From assembly GCF_022179185.1 (NCBI RefSeq), contig NZ_BPQJ01000009.1:154539-218538 (forward strand): a DNA stretch of 64,000 nt. Direction: 5' to 3'. This DNA is from Methylobacterium frigidaeris. GTDB lineage: Bacteria; Pseudomonadota; Alphaproteobacteria; Rhizobiales; Beijerinckiaceae. The translations under genes were made by a program, and so were the position numbers. Each line of letters starts with the position of its first letter. Within the stretch, counting starts at the first letter, position 1. The notes below the pieces were generated by a model that saw nothing but the letters and a program-made list of their open reading frames with translations, ran no database searches and was not told the origin of the DNA. Positions 34,554 to 45,091 of this stretch are shown piece after piece.

Positions 34554-35327
34554 GTGCCGTCCTCCCCCATCCCGCTCCCCGCCATCGGCCTGATCGGCTT
34601 CGGCGCCTTCGGGCGCCTCGTCGCCACGCATCTGGCGCCTCTCTTCTCGCTCCGCGTCCACGACCCGTTCGTGCCCGACTCCGCCATCGCGGCGGCCGGC
34701 GTCGCGCCGTGCAGCTTGGTGGAGGCTGCCGCCTGCCCGGTGGTGATCCTGGCAGCCCCCGTCTCGACCTTCGCCGCATTGGTCCGGGACATCGCCCCGC
34801 ACCTGCAGCCGGGCACCCTCGTGCTCGATGTCGGCTCGGTGAAGGTGCGGCCGGCGCAGATCATGCGCGCCGGCCTGCCGCCGGACATCGACGTCGTCGC
34901 CACCCATCCGCTGTTCGGGCCGCAGAGCGCGCGGAGCGGCCTGCGCGGCCTCAAGATCGCGGTCTGCCCGGTGCGGGGCGACCGCGCTCGCCAAGTCGGC
35001 GCATTCCTGCGGCGGGCGCTCGGGCTCACCGTGATCCTGACCACGCCGGAGGCGCATGACCGCGAGGCGGCGGCGGTGCAGGGTCTGACGCACCTGATTG
35101 CCAAGGTGCTGGTGGCGATGGAGCCGCTGCCGACCCGGATGACGACCCGCAGCTTCGACCTGGTGATGCAGGCCGTCGGCATGGTCCGGCACGACGCGCC
35201 GGAGGTCTACCATGCCATCGAGCGCGAGAACCCTTACGCGGCGGAGGTGCGGCGGCGGTTCTTCGACCTGGCGGCGCAGATGAATGACGAGCTGGGAGAG
35301 ATCGAAGTGGCTGGCGTCGAGGGTTGA
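34554..35327 (+). CDS. prephenate (arogenate) dehydrogenase family protein
   Basis: A 257-residue NAD(P)-dependent dehydrogenase. The nucleotide-binding loop GLIGFGAFGRLVATHLAP is near residue 11, and VVATHPLFGPQSARSGLRGLKIAVCP carries the conserved His-Pro-(Met/Leu)-Phe-Gly of the TyrA family. It should oxidatively decarboxylate prephenate or arogenate in tyrosine biosynthesis. It is shorter than many bacterial TyrA proteins and close in layout to the arogenate-type enzymes. The GTG at 34554 is preferred because the Rossmann loop then lies at the normal distance; an in-frame GTG at 34488 would add 22 residues. Confidence 0.85.
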   Translation: MPSSPIPLPAIGLIGFGAFGRLVATHLAPLFSLRVHDPFVPDSAIAAAGVAPCSLVEAAACPVVILAAPVSTFAALVRDIAPHLQPGTLVLDVGSVKVRPAQIMRAGLPPDIDVVATHPLFGPQSARSGLRGLKIAVCPVRGDRARQVGAFLRRALGLTVILTTPEAHDREAAAVQGLTHLIAKVLVAMEPLPTRMTTRSFDLVMQAVGMVRHDAPEVYHAIERENPYAAEVRRRFFDLAAQMNDELGEIEVAGVEG

Positions 35328-35355
35328 GGTCTATCTGGAACCCTTTGCCAACCCT

Positions 35356-35397
35356 CCGGTCATTGCAGGCTCCGCTTCGCGGCCCCGGAATGACCGG
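35356..35397. repeat. dispersed inverted repeat near the tatC 3' end
   Basis: CCGGTCATT at 35356-35364 pairs with AATGACCGG at 35389-35397 around a GC-rich core (GGCTCCGCTTCGCGGCCCC). Related sequences with the GGCCCCGG...GAATGAC pattern occur near 48430-48496 and 63890-63935, so it belongs to a dispersed intergenic repeat family. It lies between the prephenate dehydrogenase stop and the convergent tatC stop and could serve as a bidirectional terminator. Confidence 0.65.
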
Positions 35398-35434
35398 AAG
35401 GATGATAGTAGTCTCGGGGGCTTCCGACGAAACC

Positions 35435-36238
35435 CTACTCCCCGGCAGCCTCCTCCGCCGCCCGGGCGCGCTCGCGGCGCCTCTCCATCGCCCGTACCGA
35501 GAACACCGAGGCCTCGTAGAGGAGCAGCATCGGGATCGCGAGGGAGAGCTGGCTGATCACGTCCGGCGGGGTCAGCACCGCGGCGGCAACGAAGACCAGG
35601 ACGATCGCGTAGCGCCGGCGGTCCCGCAGGAACTTCGAATCGATCAAGCCGACCTGCCCCAGCAGGGTCAGGATCACCGGCAGCTGGAACGCGATCCCGA
35701 AGGCGAAGATCAGCGTCATGATGAGCGAGAGGTACTCGTCCACCTTCGGCAAAAGCTCGATCGTGGCCTCGCCGGGCTGGCCGATCTGCTGCAGGCTGAC
35801 CGAGAACTTGATCAGCAGCGGCATCGCCAGGAAGTAGACGACGAGGGCGCCGAGCAGGAAGAAGATGGGCGTGGCGACGAGGTAGGGCAGGAAGGCCCGG
35901 CGCTCGTTGCGGTACAGGCCCGGCGCCACGAAGGCGTAGAGCTGGGTGGCGACGACCGGGAAGGACAGGAAGCCGGCGCCGAACACGCTCAGCTTGATGT
36001 TGGTGAAGACCTGCTCGAGGAAGTGGGTCGCGATCAGCCGCGCCTTCTCGGCCCCCACTACGCTCACGTAGGGGTAGACCAGCACGTTGTAGATGTGCTG
36101 CGCGAAGAAGAAGCAGACGAAGAACATCACCCCGAAGGCGAGCAGCGACTTGATCAGCCGCGAGCGCAGCTCGATCAGGTGCTCGATCAGGGGCGCGCGC
36201 GAGGCCTCGATCTCGGCTTCATCGGCCTCGGTGATCAT
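35435..36238 (-). CDS. tatC: Sec-independent translocase subunit TatC
   Basis: A 267-residue integral membrane protein with six predicted helices. The conserved opening [21 protein letters not shown], the loop [18 protein letters not shown] and the Pro-containing [22 protein letters not shown] are signatures of TatC. It is the receptor for twin-arginine signal peptides in the inner membrane. The ATG overlaps the tatB stop by 4 bases. It is the last gene of an argS-to-tatC minus-strand block. Confidence 0.97.
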   Translation of the reverse strand: MITEADEAEIEASRAPLIEHLIELRSRLIKSLLAFGVMFFVCFFFAQHIYNVLVYPYVSVVGAEKARLIATHFLEQVFTNIKLSVFGAGFLSFPVVATQLYAFVAPGLYRNERRAFLPYLVATPIFFLLGALVVYFLAMPLLIKFSVSLQQIGQPGEATIELLPKVDEYLSLIMTLIFAFGIAFQLPVILTLLGQVGLIDSKFLRDRRRYAIVLVFVAAAVLTPPDVISQLSLAIPMLLLYEASVFSVRAMERRRERARAAEEAAGE

Positions 36239-36789
36239 GCAGTGCGGCCCGTGCTGGCGGTGTCGGGGGAGGTCGAGTAATCGGCTGCAGCGCCGCGGGC
36301 CGCATCGGCCTTGAGCTGCGCGGTCGCGGCCGCGAGCGCCGAGACCGACGGCTTCTCGGCCGCAGGCTCGGGGGGCTGATAGGCCGGCGGGGCGGCGGGA
36401 TCGACCGGAGGCGGCGGCTCCGGCAGCGGCGCGGAGGACGACGGGTCCGACGAGAGCGGATCCGCGCCCGGCAACGCCATCGTGGCGGGCTTGGGCGCGC
36501 CGTCGACGGCGCCCTTGATCTCGTTGCGGAGGGTCTGGACCGGGTTGAAGCCGGTCGAGGTCGCGGAGGAGACGCTGCGGTTGATGCCCTCGACCTCGCG
36601 GCGGACCTCGTCGAGCTCCGCCTCGCGCATCGCCTCGCTGAACTGGCTCTGGAACTCGCCGGCCATGCGCTTGAGCCGGGCGGTGACCTGGCCGACCGTG
36701 CGCAGGGCCTTGGGCAGATCCTTGGGGCCGATGACGACGAGCGCGACGCCGCCGATCAGCATCACCTCGCCCCAACTCATATCGAACAT
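36235..36789 (-). CDS. tatB: Sec-independent translocase subunit TatB
   Basis: A 184-residue protein with the TatB start [34 protein letters not shown]. This gives a single N-terminal membrane helix, hinge and amphipathic helix, followed by the coiled region [28 protein letters not shown]. The C-terminal half is Pro/Ala/Ser-rich and disordered-looking. With TatC it forms the substrate-binding complex of the Tat system. It is coupled to tatC, and a gap of 235 bases separates it from tatA. Confidence 0.95.
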   Translation of the reverse strand: MFDMSWGEVMLIGGVALVVIGPKDLPKALRTVGQVTARLKRMAGEFQSQFSEAMREAELDEVRREVEGINRSVSSATSTGFNPVQTLRNEIKGAVDGAPKPATMALPGADPLSSDPSSSAPLPEPPPPVDPAAPPAYQPPEPAAEKPSVSALAAATAQLKADAARGAAADYSTSPDTASTGRTA

Positions 36790-37024
36790 GGCGTGACGGC
36801 CCTGCTACTCGCGCGGCGCGACTCCTGAAGCGGGCGCCTCGCGCGGGCTGTCTAGCACGCCGGTGCGCCGGCGCCAGTCACCGCCGAGCAGGTTCCTGTC
36901 GGTGGCGTGCGGGCCGCGAGGAGGACCACCGCCCGAGACCCTGCAACGAACGCGGAAGGCGCGGAGGAGGCGGCCCGGAGGTCGCGCGCTCCTTCGCGGG
37001 GAATCGGGCCCGGGGACGGACCGC

Positions 37025-37333
37025 TCAGCCGACCTTGCGGTCGACGTTCGGCTCGGCGGTGTTGAGCGGCGGCATCTGCGCGGTCGGCACGTGAGCCGGC
37101 TGAGCCGGAGCCGGCTGCGCCACCGGGGGCGGCGCGACTTGAACAGGGGGGACCTGCGCATGGGGCACCTGCGCGGTGGTGGTCGGAGTCTGCTCCTCGT
37201 CGGCCATGCCTTTCTTGAAGGCCTTGATGCCCTTGGCGACGTCGCCCATCAGCTCGGACACCTTGCCGCGCCCGAACAGCAGCATGACGATCACGCCGAC
37301 GACGATCCAGTGCCAGATACTCGCGCCGCCCAT
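37025..37333 (-). CDS. tatA: Sec-independent translocase subunit TatA
   Basis: A 102-residue TatA. The N-terminal helix [42 protein letters not shown] has the TatA-type FGRGK hinge. It is followed by a Pro/Val/Gln-rich tail with repeated AQVPP-like units. It forms the oligomeric pore component of Tat export. A good Shine-Dalgarno sequence (AGGAGA) lies just before the ATG at 37333. The 235-base gap between tatA and tatB shows no recognisable gene. Confidence 0.95.
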   Translation of the reverse strand: MGGASIWHWIVVGVIVMLLFGRGKVSELMGDVAKGIKAFKKGMADEEQTPTTTAQVPHAQVPPVQVAPPPVAQPAPAQPAHVPTAQMPPLNTAEPNVDRKVG

Positions 37334-37528
37334 GGTTCTCTCCTGCGCAGCGTCAGATTCGCTGCGGCACTCTCGCGGGGCGTCGTGCGACGTCCCAAAC
37401 CTCTGATCCCGCAGGCTCATCGTCGCCGGGTGGCGACCCGAGCGCTCGCGGTGCGGCCGGAACGTAAGGACGGCAAGAGGCGAAAACAAGCATTTCCTCG
37501 GGGTTGGCCGAATGCCCCACCCGGGATT

Positions 37529-38182
37529 TCAGTCCGCGGCGGCCTCGCCGGGGCTCGGGGGATCCTCGTCGGCCCCGGCGGCATCGCCCGGCTGCGGCAC
37601 CCGGAAGCCGGCGGGCAGCCGGCCCTCGATCAGGCCGAGGCCCTTCAGCTCGTCGAGGCCCGGCAGGTCGGAGACGGCGTCGAGGCCGAAATGGTCGAGG
37701 AAGGCCGGCGTGGTGCCGTAGGTGACCGGCCGCCCCGGGGTGCGCCGCCGCCCGCGCAGGCGGACCCAGCCGCACTCGAGCAGGAGGTCGAGGGAGCCCT
37801 TCGACGTGGTGACGCCGCGGATCTCCTCGATCTCGGCCCGGGTCACCGGCTGGTGATAGGCGACGATGGCGAGGGTCTCGAGGGCGGCCCGCGACAGCTT
37901 GCGCGTCTCCGGAACGCCGCCGCGCAGGGCGGGGGCGAGGTCGGGCGCGGTGCGGAAGGCGTAGCCGCCGGCGACGCGCGCCAGCGTGATGCCCCGGGGC
38001 GCGTAGGCGTGGGCGATCTCCATGAGAACCGCCGGGACGTCGGTCCCGGACGGCAGCCGGGCGGCGAGGTCGGCCTCGGCCAGGGGCGTCGGCGCGCAGA
38101 AGATCAGCGCCTCGGCGAGGCGGGCGGCCTCGGACGGAGGAGGCGGCTCGGACGAACGGGGAGCTTTCGCCACGCGGCTCAC
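37529..38182 (-). CDS. scpB: segregation and condensation protein ScpB
   Basis: A 217-residue winged-helix protein. AARLAEALIFCAPTPLAEADLAARL opens the first wHTH, and KLSRAALETLAIVAYHQPVTRAEIEEIRGV together with GRPVTYGTTPAFLDHFGL are the ScpB signatures. It binds ScpA in the SMC condensin complex for chromosome organisation. The start overlaps the scpA stop by 4 bases. The C-terminus is an acidic, Pro-rich tail. Confidence 0.95.
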   Translation of the reverse strand: MSRVAKAPRSSEPPPPSEAARLAEALIFCAPTPLAEADLAARLPSGTDVPAVLMEIAHAYAPRGITLARVAGGYAFRTAPDLAPALRGGVPETRKLSRAALETLAIVAYHQPVTRAEIEEIRGVTTSKGSLDLLLECGWVRLRGRRRTPGRPVTYGTTPAFLDHFGLDAVSDLPGLDELKGLGLIEGRLPAGFRVPQPGDAAGADEDPPSPGEAAAD

Positions 38183-38964
38183 GGTCCGGCGGCGCGGATC
38201 TGGATCGGCGCGAAGGGTCCGTCCTGGCGCAGCAGGATCTGGCCCTCGCGGGCGAGCTCCAGCACGGCCGAGAGCGAGGAGGCGCGCACCGTGGCGCGTC
38301 GCTTCGGGTCGGCGAGGTACTGGGCGAGGCAGGAATCGAGGTCGGTCCAGTCCTCCCGCGGGCCGATCAGCCGCTCAAGGGCACTCCGCGCATCCACCAG
38401 CGACCACACGCTGCGCGGCGGCAGCGTCATCTGCGCCCGCGCCCTCTCCTGGCGCTGGCGGGCATAGGCCGCGATCAGGTCGTGCAGGGTGACGGCGAAG
38501 GGGCCGGGCGCGGCGACGGCAGGCTCGGGCGGGACGGCACCGCGGGCGAAGACGTCGCGCCCGAGCTGGGTCCGCTCGGAGAGCATCACGGCGGCGGCGC
38601 GAATCGCCTCGAGGCGGCGCAGCCGCACGGCCAGCGCCTCGACGAGGTCGCCGGCGGCGGGTTCGGGGCCGCGGGGCGGCGCCGGCAGCAGCAGGCGCGA
38701 CTTCAGGTAGGCGAGCCAAGCCGCCATCACCAGGTAGTCGGCGGCCAGCTCCAGGCGCAGGCGGCGCGCCTCGTCGATGAAGGCAAGGTATTGCTCGACC
38801 AGCGCCAGGATCGAGATCCGGGCGAGGTCGACCTTCTGGCGCCGGGCCAGCTCCAGGAGCAGGTCGACGGGGCCCTCGAAGCCGTCGACGTCGACCATGA
38901 AGGCCGCGCCGTCGGCAGCGCGATCGGGGCTTTCTCGGGGGGCCTCCGCGACGTCGTCCGCCAT
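38179..38964 (-). CDS. scpA: segregation and condensation protein ScpA
   Basis: A 261-residue kleisin. The N-terminal segment FEGPVDLLLELARRQKVDLARISILALVEQYLAFI and LAADYLVMAAWLAYLKSRLLLP are the ScpA hallmarks, and a C-terminal winged helix ends the protein. It bridges the SMC heads in the bacterial condensin. The ATG at 38964 is chosen because it follows the nagZ stop by one base (TGAgATG). An upstream ATG at 38991 would add nine residues inside nagZ. Confidence 0.93.
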   Translation of the reverse strand: MADDVAEAPRESPDRAADGAAFMVDVDGFEGPVDLLLELARRQKVDLARISILALVEQYLAFIDEARRLRLELAADYLVMAAWLAYLKSRLLLPAPPRGPEPAAGDLVEALAVRLRRLEAIRAAAVMLSERTQLGRDVFARGAVPPEPAVAAPGPFAVTLHDLIAAYARQRQERARAQMTLPPRSVWSLVDARSALERLIGPREDWTDLDSCLAQYLADPKRRATVRASSLSAVLELAREGQILLRQDGPFAPIQIRAAGP

Positions 38965-38965
38965 C

Positions 38966-39976
38966 TCAGGCCGCAGCGGCGAGCCCGGCATCGAGGCGGG
39001 CCCGGGCCTCGGCCGGGTCGAAAGCCGGGGTGGCGGGGATCAGCCGGGCAAGCGCCGCTTCCGCCCGGCGCAGGGCCTCGCCGGCGAGGATGGGGGCGGA
39101 GGCGACCACCTCCTCCATCTCGGCCCGGACACCGTTGCAATGCAGGCCGATGTCGCAGCCGGCCCGGAAGGCGGCGGCGGCGCGCTCGCGGTGCGTCCCC
39201 GAGAGGGCGTTCATCGACAGGTCGTCGGTCATCAGGAGGCCGTCGAAGCCGATGCGGCCGCGCACGATCTCGCGGATGACCGTCGCCGAGGTGGTGGCCG
39301 GGCACTCCGGGTCGAGGGTGCGGAACACCACGTGGGCCGACATCGCCATCGGCAGGTCGGCGAGCGATCGGAAGGGCCGGAAGTCGTGAGCGTCCAGGTC
39401 GTCCAGGCTCGCCTCCACGACAGGCAGGGCGTGGTGGCTGTCGGCGCCGGCGCGGCCGTGGCCGGGCATGTGCTTCATCACCGGCAGCACGCCGCCGGCC
39501 ATCAGCCCCTCGGCCACCGCCCGCCCGAAGGCCGCGACCACGGCGGGATCGGTGCCGTAGGCCCGGTCGCCGATCACGTCGTGGGCGCCCGGCACCGGCA
39601 CGTCGAGGACCGGCGCGCAATCGACGTTGATGCCGACCTCCGCGAGGTCGTGCGCCATCAGGCGGGCACCGAGATGGGCCAGCGCCGGCCCGCCCTCCGG
39701 GCCGGCGGCCCGCAGGTAGGCCCGGCCGGACGGGTAGGCCTGCCAGTGCGGCCGCGTCATGCGCTGCACCCGGCCGCCCTCCTGGTCGATCAGGATCGGG
39801 GCGTCGGCCCGGCCGACGGTCTCGCGGAGCGCCGCCGTCAGGGCGCGGACCTGCGCGGGAGTCTCGACGTTGCGCTTGAACAGGATGAAGCCCCAGGGCT
39901 GCACCGCGCGGAAGAAGGCGGCCTCCTCGGGGCTCAAGGTCGGGCCGGCGCAACCGAGGATCAGGGCGAGGGTCAT
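38966..39976 (-). CDS. nagZ: beta-N-acetylhexosaminidase NagZ
   Basis: A 336-residue glycoside hydrolase family 3 enzyme without signal peptide, as expected for the cytoplasmic NagZ of peptidoglycan recycling. LIDQEGGRVQRM, the KHMPGHG loop with its following DSHHALP, and FDGLLMTDDLSMNALSG (catalytic Asp) are all present. It removes GlcNAc from anhydro-muropeptides. In Rhizobiales it lies with scpAB and the SPOR protein gene, as here. Confidence 0.95.
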   Translation of the reverse strand: MTLALILGCAGPTLSPEEAAFFRAVQPWGFILFKRNVETPAQVRALTAALRETVGRADAPILIDQEGGRVQRMTRPHWQAYPSGRAYLRAAGPEGGPALAHLGARLMAHDLAEVGINVDCAPVLDVPVPGAHDVIGDRAYGTDPAVVAAFGRAVAEGLMAGGVLPVMKHMPGHGRAGADSHHALPVVEASLDDLDAHDFRPFRSLADLPMAMSAHVVFRTLDPECPATTSATVIREIVRGRIGFDGLLMTDDLSMNALSGTHRERAAAAFRAGCDIGLHCNGVRAEMEEVVASAPILAGEALRRAEAALARLIPATPAFDPAEARARLDAGLAAAA

Positions 39977-40183
39977 CGACGGCGGTTCTCGTCGGTTGGA
40001 GAGGAAAACGGTCACGCGATCCCACTCGGCATCCATGGGGCGCCGACGGTCGGGAATCGCAAGCGGAAAGAACGGAGGATTGAGGCGTTTCGCCGACCGC
40101 CGTTGTCGGTGCGGCGCCGCAGCCGCGAGGTTTCCGGACGCCTCGCCGGCGCCCGGCCCCGTCAGTGCGGCATCAGGGCTTCA

Positions 40184-41593
40184 TCAGTTCTTGGCGACGA
40201 AGCAGGCGGCGCCCGCGGCCTTGAGCTTGCCGCACAGGCCGTCGGCGCCCTCCTTCGACATCGGCCCGACGCGGACGCGGTAGATCGACTTGCCGTTGAC
40301 CTCGGCCTGGCGGATCAGCGGCGACTGCCCGCCGAGCACGGCGCCGTAGCGCTCCTGGGCTTGGCGGAACGCGACCTCCGCCTCCTTCTCGGTGGCGCGC
40401 ACCGAGAGCTGCACCGAGAAGCCGCCGACCGGCGCCTGAGGCGTGGGCACCGCCTGGGTGGTGGCCGGCGCCTCGGCGGAGGCGACGCGCTGGACCGGCT
40501 TCGGCCGCGGCGATTCGACCACCGGCGCCGGGGTCTCGGCGGCGGGCGCCTCGGCGGCCGGGGTCCTGGCAGCGGGGGCGGTCGCGATGGCCCGCGGGCC
40601 GCGCGGCGTGACCGGCGCCGGGGTGGAGCCCGTCGCCTCGGTCGGCAGGGTCATGGTCGGGATCGGCGAGACCGCCTGCTGCGGCGCGGCCTGCGCCTGC
40701 GCGGCGGCCTGTGCCGCGCGCTGGGCCTCGGCCGGCGAGGGTTCGGGCCGGACCGAGACCGTGCGCACCCGGCGCGGCTCGCCGAGGGATTCGGTCAGGG
40801 CGTTGCCCGGGATGACGGGCGCGGCCGACGCGCCGGCCTCGGCGGCGAGCGAGCGCGCCGCCTGCTTGACGTCGAGGGGCTGCTCCTCGCGGTTGACGAT
40901 GCGGATCTGTCCCCCGTCCTTGGCGGAGGTGGTGGCGGTGCGCTCGTAGATCTGCTTGTTCTGGTCCGGGATCTCGACGCCGCCGGCATTCTGCGGCGCC
41001 ACCTTGAGCGGCGCCTGATCGGCCATCACGAGGATCGGCGCGCCGGAGCGGCTGTGGTGGAAGGCCTTCCAGGTCAGCGCGCCGCCGATAGACGCCGCGA
41101 CGATGCCGAGCGCCGTGCCGACGAGGGCGATGCGCCGGCGGCCCCGGGGCCTTGGCTCCGCGATCGCTTCCGGCTCGAGAGCGGCCGGCGCCGGCTCGGA
41201 ATCCGTCTCGCGCTCGACCGCGGCGAGGTACTGGTTGAAGGCGGCGGCCGGCGTATAGGCCGGCGGGGACGTGTGGGAGGATGCCTGCATCGGTGCCCCG
41301 AGGCTCGGCTCGCTGCGGGTGGCGGACAGGTCGGCCTCGGCCGGGGGCGCCTCGCCGTAGCTCGGCATCACCGGCTCGACGCGGCCGCGCGGCTCGGCGC
41401 GGCTCGCCTCCTTCGCCTCCTTGGCCTCGAGAAGGGCGCGGAACGGATCGTCCTGGCCGACGATGCGGGCGAGTTCGGCGAGGGGGTCGGACCGGGCGCC
41501 AGCCCGGACCTGATCCTGGCGCGCGGGAGACGGCTGCCGATCCTGCTCGTAGCCGTCGTAGTCGACGGGAACCCGGGAAGCATTGGTCGTCAT
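40184..41593 (-). CDS. SPOR-domain membrane protein (septal peptidoglycan-binding)
   Basis: A 469-residue bitopic protein. A cytoplasmic Pro/Glu-rich region of about 150 residues precedes one membrane helix (RIALVGTALGIVAASIGGALTW, about 153-175). An Ala/Pro-rich periplasmic linker follows, and a SPOR domain (about 388-469, FSVQLSVRATEKEAEVAFRQAQERYG ... YRVRVGPMSKEGADGLCGKLKAAG) ends the protein. SPOR domains bind denuded glycan at division sites, so a role in cell division is likely. It sits between argS and nagZ, the standard order in this bacterial group. Confidence 0.92.
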   Translation of the reverse strand: MTTNASRVPVDYDGYEQDRQPSPARQDQVRAGARSDPLAELARIVGQDDPFRALLEAKEAKEASRAEPRGRVEPVMPSYGEAPPAEADLSATRSEPSLGAPMQASSHTSPPAYTPAAAFNQYLAAVERETDSEPAPAALEPEAIAEPRPRGRRRIALVGTALGIVAASIGGALTWKAFHHSRSGAPILVMADQAPLKVAPQNAGGVEIPDQNKQIYERTATTSAKDGGQIRIVNREEQPLDVKQAARSLAAEAGASAAPVIPGNALTESLGEPRRVRTVSVRPEPSPAEAQRAAQAAAQAQAAPQQAVSPIPTMTLPTEATGSTPAPVTPRGPRAIATAPAARTPAAEAPAAETPAPVVESPRPKPVQRVASAEAPATTQAVPTPQAPVGGFSVQLSVRATEKEAEVAFRQAQERYGAVLGGQSPLIRQAEVNGKSIYRVRVGPMSKEGADGLCGKLKAAGAACFVAKN

Positions 41594-41774
41594 GGCAGCA
41601 CCATCCTGTTCGCCCTCGCGTCACCTCACCGCGCGTCGGGCTCGGCTCGGCGGCACCGGCCGCCGGTCCCGATATGGGAAGGGCGGCCGTCAGATCCCAT
41701 CGCTCGCGTCCCGCCGCTGCGGCACCTGCGGGGCGCCGCGACGTCCGGTCGCGCTCCGATCCCGAGGCGACGCC

Positions 41775-43532
41775 TCAGCGCATCTCGTCGGGCGCGCCGA
41801 CGCCGAGGATCCCGAGATTGGACGCGACCACGCCCTTGAGGGCAGCGACGAGGGCCAGCCTCGCCTCGGTGGACTTTCTGTCGGTTTGATTAACAAACCG
41901 TAATTGCGGCAAGTCTTTGCCCTTGTTCCAGAAACTATGGAACGCGCTGGCCAGCTCGTAGAGGTGGAAGGCCAGCCGGTGCGGCTCGTGCGCGGCGGCG
42001 GCCGCCTCGATCACGCGGGGCACCTGGGCGATCAGCCGCATCATCTCGAGCTCGCCCGGATCGGTCAGGCCCGAGAGGTCGGCCGCGGCGAGGGAGGCCG
42101 GCGACAGGTCGAGGTCGGGGAAGGCCTCGCGGGCCTGGCGGAACACCGAGGCCGCGCGGGCATGGGCGTACTGGACGTAGAAGACCGGGTTGTCCTTCGA
42201 CTGCTCGACCACCTTGGCGAGGTCGAAATCGAGGGTGGCGTCGTTCTTGCGGTAGAGCATCATGAACCGCACGGGGTCGCGCCCGACCTCGTCGATCACC
42301 TCGCGCAGGGTGACGAACTCGCCCGCCCGCTTCGACATCTTCACCGGCTCGCCGCCGCGCAGGAGCCGCACCAATTGGCACAGCTTGACGTCGAGGGCGG
42401 CCTTCCCGTCGGAGACCGCCTTCACCGCCGCCTGCATGCGCTTGACGTAGCCGCCATGATCGGCGCCGAGCACGTCGATCAGCTCCACCGCGCCGCGGTC
42501 GACCTTCGAGCGGTGATAGGCGATGTCGGAGGCGAAGTAGGTGAAGCTGCCGTCGGATTTCAGCAGCGGCCGGTCGATGTCGTCGCCGAAGGCGGTGGCG
42601 CGGAACAGCGTCTGCTCGCGGTCCTCCCAATCCTCGGGCAGCTGGCCCTTCGGCGGGGGCAGGCGGCCCTCGTAGACGAGGCCCTTGGCGCGCAGGTCCG
42701 CGATCAGCGCCGCCACCGCGCCGCCGTCGCCGTTGCCCTGAAGGGTGCGCTCGGAGAAGAACACATCGTGGCGGATGCCCAGCGCCGCCAGGTCCTCGCG
42801 GATGCGGTCCATCATCCGGTCGATGGCGAAGCCGCGCACCAGCGGCAGCCACTCGGCCTCGGGCTTGTCGCGGAGCGCGTCGCCGTACTGCTCCTTCAGT
42901 GCCTCGCCGACGGGCACGAGGTAATCGCCCGGATAGAGGCCCTCGGGAATCGTCACCGTCTCGCCGAGCGCCTCGCGGTAGCGCAGGAAGGCCGAGCGGG
43001 CGAGCACGTCGACCTGGGCGCCGGCATCGTTGATGTAGTACTCGCGGGTCACGTCGCGGCCGGCGGCGACCAGGAGGTTCGCCAAGGCGTCGCCGAACAC
43101 CGCGCCGCGGCCGTGGCCGACATGCATCGGACCGGTCGGGTTGGCCGAGACGTACTCGACATTGACCCCGCCCGGTGTGGGGGCGCCGCGCCCGTAGGCC
43201 TCGCCCTCGCGCAGGACCGCCCGCACAACCTCGCCGTAGATCGTGGGATCGAGCCGCAGGTTGATGAAGCCCGGCCCGGCGACGCTCGCTTCCGTCACGC
43301 GGGGATCCTGGCGCAGCTCGGCGGCCAGCGCCTCGGCCAGGGCTTTCGGGTTGGTGCGGGCTTCCTTCGCCAGCACCAGGGCGGCGTTGGTGGCGAGATC
43401 GCCGTGGCTCGAATCGCGCGGCGGCTCGACCACGACGCGGGCGCGGTCCAGCCCCTCCGGCAGGGTGCCGGCGCGGGTGAGCGTCTCGAGCGCCTCGCCG
43501 ATGCGGGCCTCGAAGGCGGCGAAGATGTTCAT
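41775..43532 (-). CDS. argS: arginyl-tRNA synthetase ArgS
   Basis: A 585-residue class I aminoacyl-tRNA synthetase. The HIGH-type motif appears as [18 protein letters not shown] and the KMSKS-type as [11 protein letters not shown], with the Arg-specific N-terminal Add-1 domain and the DALR anticodon-binding domain at the C-terminus ([23 protein letters not shown]). Length is normal for the family. It heads the minus-strand block and is divergent from serS across a 215-base gap that contains a GC-rich palindrome at 43580-43595. Confidence 0.97.
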   Translation of the reverse strand: MNIFAAFEARIGEALETLTRAGTLPEGLDRARVVVEPPRDSSHGDLATNAALVLAKEARTNPKALAEALAAELRQDPRVTEASVAGPGFINLRLDPTIYGEVVRAVLREGEAYGRGAPTPGGVNVEYVSANPTGPMHVGHGRGAVFGDALANLLVAAGRDVTREYYINDAGAQVDVLARSAFLRYREALGETVTIPEGLYPGDYLVPVGEALKEQYGDALRDKPEAEWLPLVRGFAIDRMMDRIREDLAALGIRHDVFFSERTLQGNGDGGAVAALIADLRAKGLVYEGRLPPPKGQLPEDWEDREQTLFRATAFGDDIDRPLLKSDGSFTYFASDIAYHRSKVDRGAVELIDVLGADHGGYVKRMQAAVKAVSDGKAALDVKLCQLVRLLRGGEPVKMSKRAGEFVTLREVIDEVGRDPVRFMMLYRKNDATLDFDLAKVVEQSKDNPVFYVQYAHARAASVFRQAREAFPDLDLSPASLAAADLSGLTDPGELEMMRLIAQVPRVIEAAAAAHEPHRLAFHLYELASAFHSFWNKGKDLPQLRFVNQTDRKSTEARLALVAALKGVVASNLGILGVGAPDEMR

Positions 43533-43747
43533 GCGTTGACCAGTTCTGCAAAGTTCGGGCCGGACGCGGGCGAACCCGCGCCCGGCGCGCCGGGCTCTTC
43601 TCACGCCGGGGCGGGCGGCTGCAAGCGGAGCCGTTCGGACGGGACATCCGCTCCTCCCTTGTCGCCGCCGGGCCGATGCTGCAAAGCGTCGGGGCGTCAC
43701 CGGCCGGAGCGCCTGTCCGGCCCTATGAGAACGATTCGGACTGCGCC

Positions 43748-45091
43748 ATGCACGACATCCGGGCCATCCGCGACAACCCGGCCGCCTTCGACAAGGGCCT
43801 GACGAGCCGCGGGCTGGAGCCGCTCTCGGCCGAGCTGATCGGCCTCGACGATGCCCGCAAGGCCGCGATCTCGGCGGCGCAAGGCGCCCAGGAGAAGCGC
43901 AACGCCCTGTCGAAGGAGATCGGCGCGGCCAAGAAGGCGAAGGACGAGGCGCGGGCGCAGTCGCTGATGGCGGAGGTCGCCCGGCTGAAGGAAGAGGCGC
44001 CGGCGCTCGATGCCGCCGCGGATGCCGCGGCCAAGGTCCTCGCCGAGCGCCTGTCGGCGATCCCCAACATCCCGGGCCCGGACGTCCCGGAGGGCCGCGA
44101 CGAGCACGACAACGTCGAGAAGAGCCGCTTCGAGGGGCGCGGCCTCGCCCAGGAAGGCCGCCAGCACTTCGAACTCGGCGAGGCCATGGGCCTGATGGAT
44201 TTCGAGACCGCCGCCAAGCTCTCCGGCTCGCGCTTCGTGGTGCTGAAAGGCCAGATCGCCCGGCTGGAACGGGCGCTCGGCCAGTTCATGCTCGACCTGC
44301 ATACCGGTGAGCACGGCTATACCGAGGTGGTGCCGCCGCTCCTCGTGCGCGACGAGGCGATGTTCGGCACGGCTCAGCTGCCGAAGTTCCGCGACGATCA
44401 ATTCGCGGCGGTCCAGGGCTCGCCCGAGATCGCCCAGGAGAGCGGCGCGCCGAACCGCTGGTTGATCCCGACGGCGGAGGTCCCGCTCACCAACCTGGTG
44501 CGCGAATCGATCCTCGCCGAGGACGAGCTGCCCCTGCGCTTCACAGCCCTCACTCCCTGCTTCCGGGCCGAGGCCGGGGCTGCGGGGCGCGACACCCGCG
44601 GGATGCTGCGCCAGCACCAGTTCAGCAAGGTCGAGTTGGTCTCGATCACCGCGCCCGAGCGCTCGGCCGAGGAGCACGAGCGGATGCTGTCTTGCGCCGA
44701 GGCCGTGCTCAAGCGCCTCGACATCCCCTTCCGGGTGGTCACGCTCTGCACCGGCGACATGGGCTTCGCCTCGGCCAAGACCTACGACATCGAGGCCTGG
44801 CTGCCGGGGCAGAAGACCTACCGCGAGATCTCGTCCTGCTCGGTCTGCGGCGACTTCCAGGCCCGCCGGATGGAGGCGCGCTACCGCCCGCGCGAGGGCA
44901 AGGGGGTGAGCTACGTCCACACCCTCAACGGCTCGGGCGTCGCGGTCGGCCGCGCGCTCATCGCCGTGATGGAGAATTACCAGAACCCCGACGGCAGCAT
45001 CACGATTCCGTCGGCCCTCGCGCCCTACATGGGTGGGCTCAACCGCATCGAAGGCGCGGGCGGGCTCACCCAGAACGAAGGAAAGCGCTGA
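43748..45091 (+). CDS. serS: seryl-tRNA synthetase SerS
   Basis: A 447-residue class II synthetase. An N-terminal coiled-coil arm (about residues 30-110, Lys/Ala/Glu-rich) is followed by the catalytic motifs [36 protein letters not shown] and motif 3 [25 protein letters not shown]. It charges tRNA-Ser and tRNA-Sec-type substrates. The stop overlaps the surE start (TGATG). It starts a plus-strand operon serS-surE-pcm. Confidence 0.97.
   Translation: MHDIRAIRDNPAAFDKGLTSRGLEPLSAELIGLDDARKAAISAAQGAQEKRNALSKEIGAAKKAKDEARAQSLMAEVARLKEEAPALDAAADAAAKVLAERLSAIPNIPGPDVPEGRDEHDNVEKSRFEGRGLAQEGRQHFELGEAMGLMDFETAAKLSGSRFVVLKGQIARLERALGQFMLDLHTGEHGYTEVVPPLLVRDEAMFGTAQLPKFRDDQFAAVQGSPEIAQESGAPNRWLIPTAEVPLTNLVRESILAEDELPLRFTALTPCFRAEAGAAGRDTRGMLRQHQFSKVELVSITAPERSAEEHERMLSCAEAVLKRLDIPFRVVTLCTGDMGFASAKTYDIEAWLPGQKTYREISSCSVCGDFQARRMEARYRPREGKGVSYVHTLNGSGVAVGRALIAVMENYQNPDGSITIPSALAPYMGGLNRIEGAGGLTQNEGKR

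Noticed and set aside
38777..41839. A 1020-codon plus-strand open frame opposite nagZ and the SPOR gene
   Set aside because: The real genes lie on the other strand with clear motifs. This frame is a compositional shadow.
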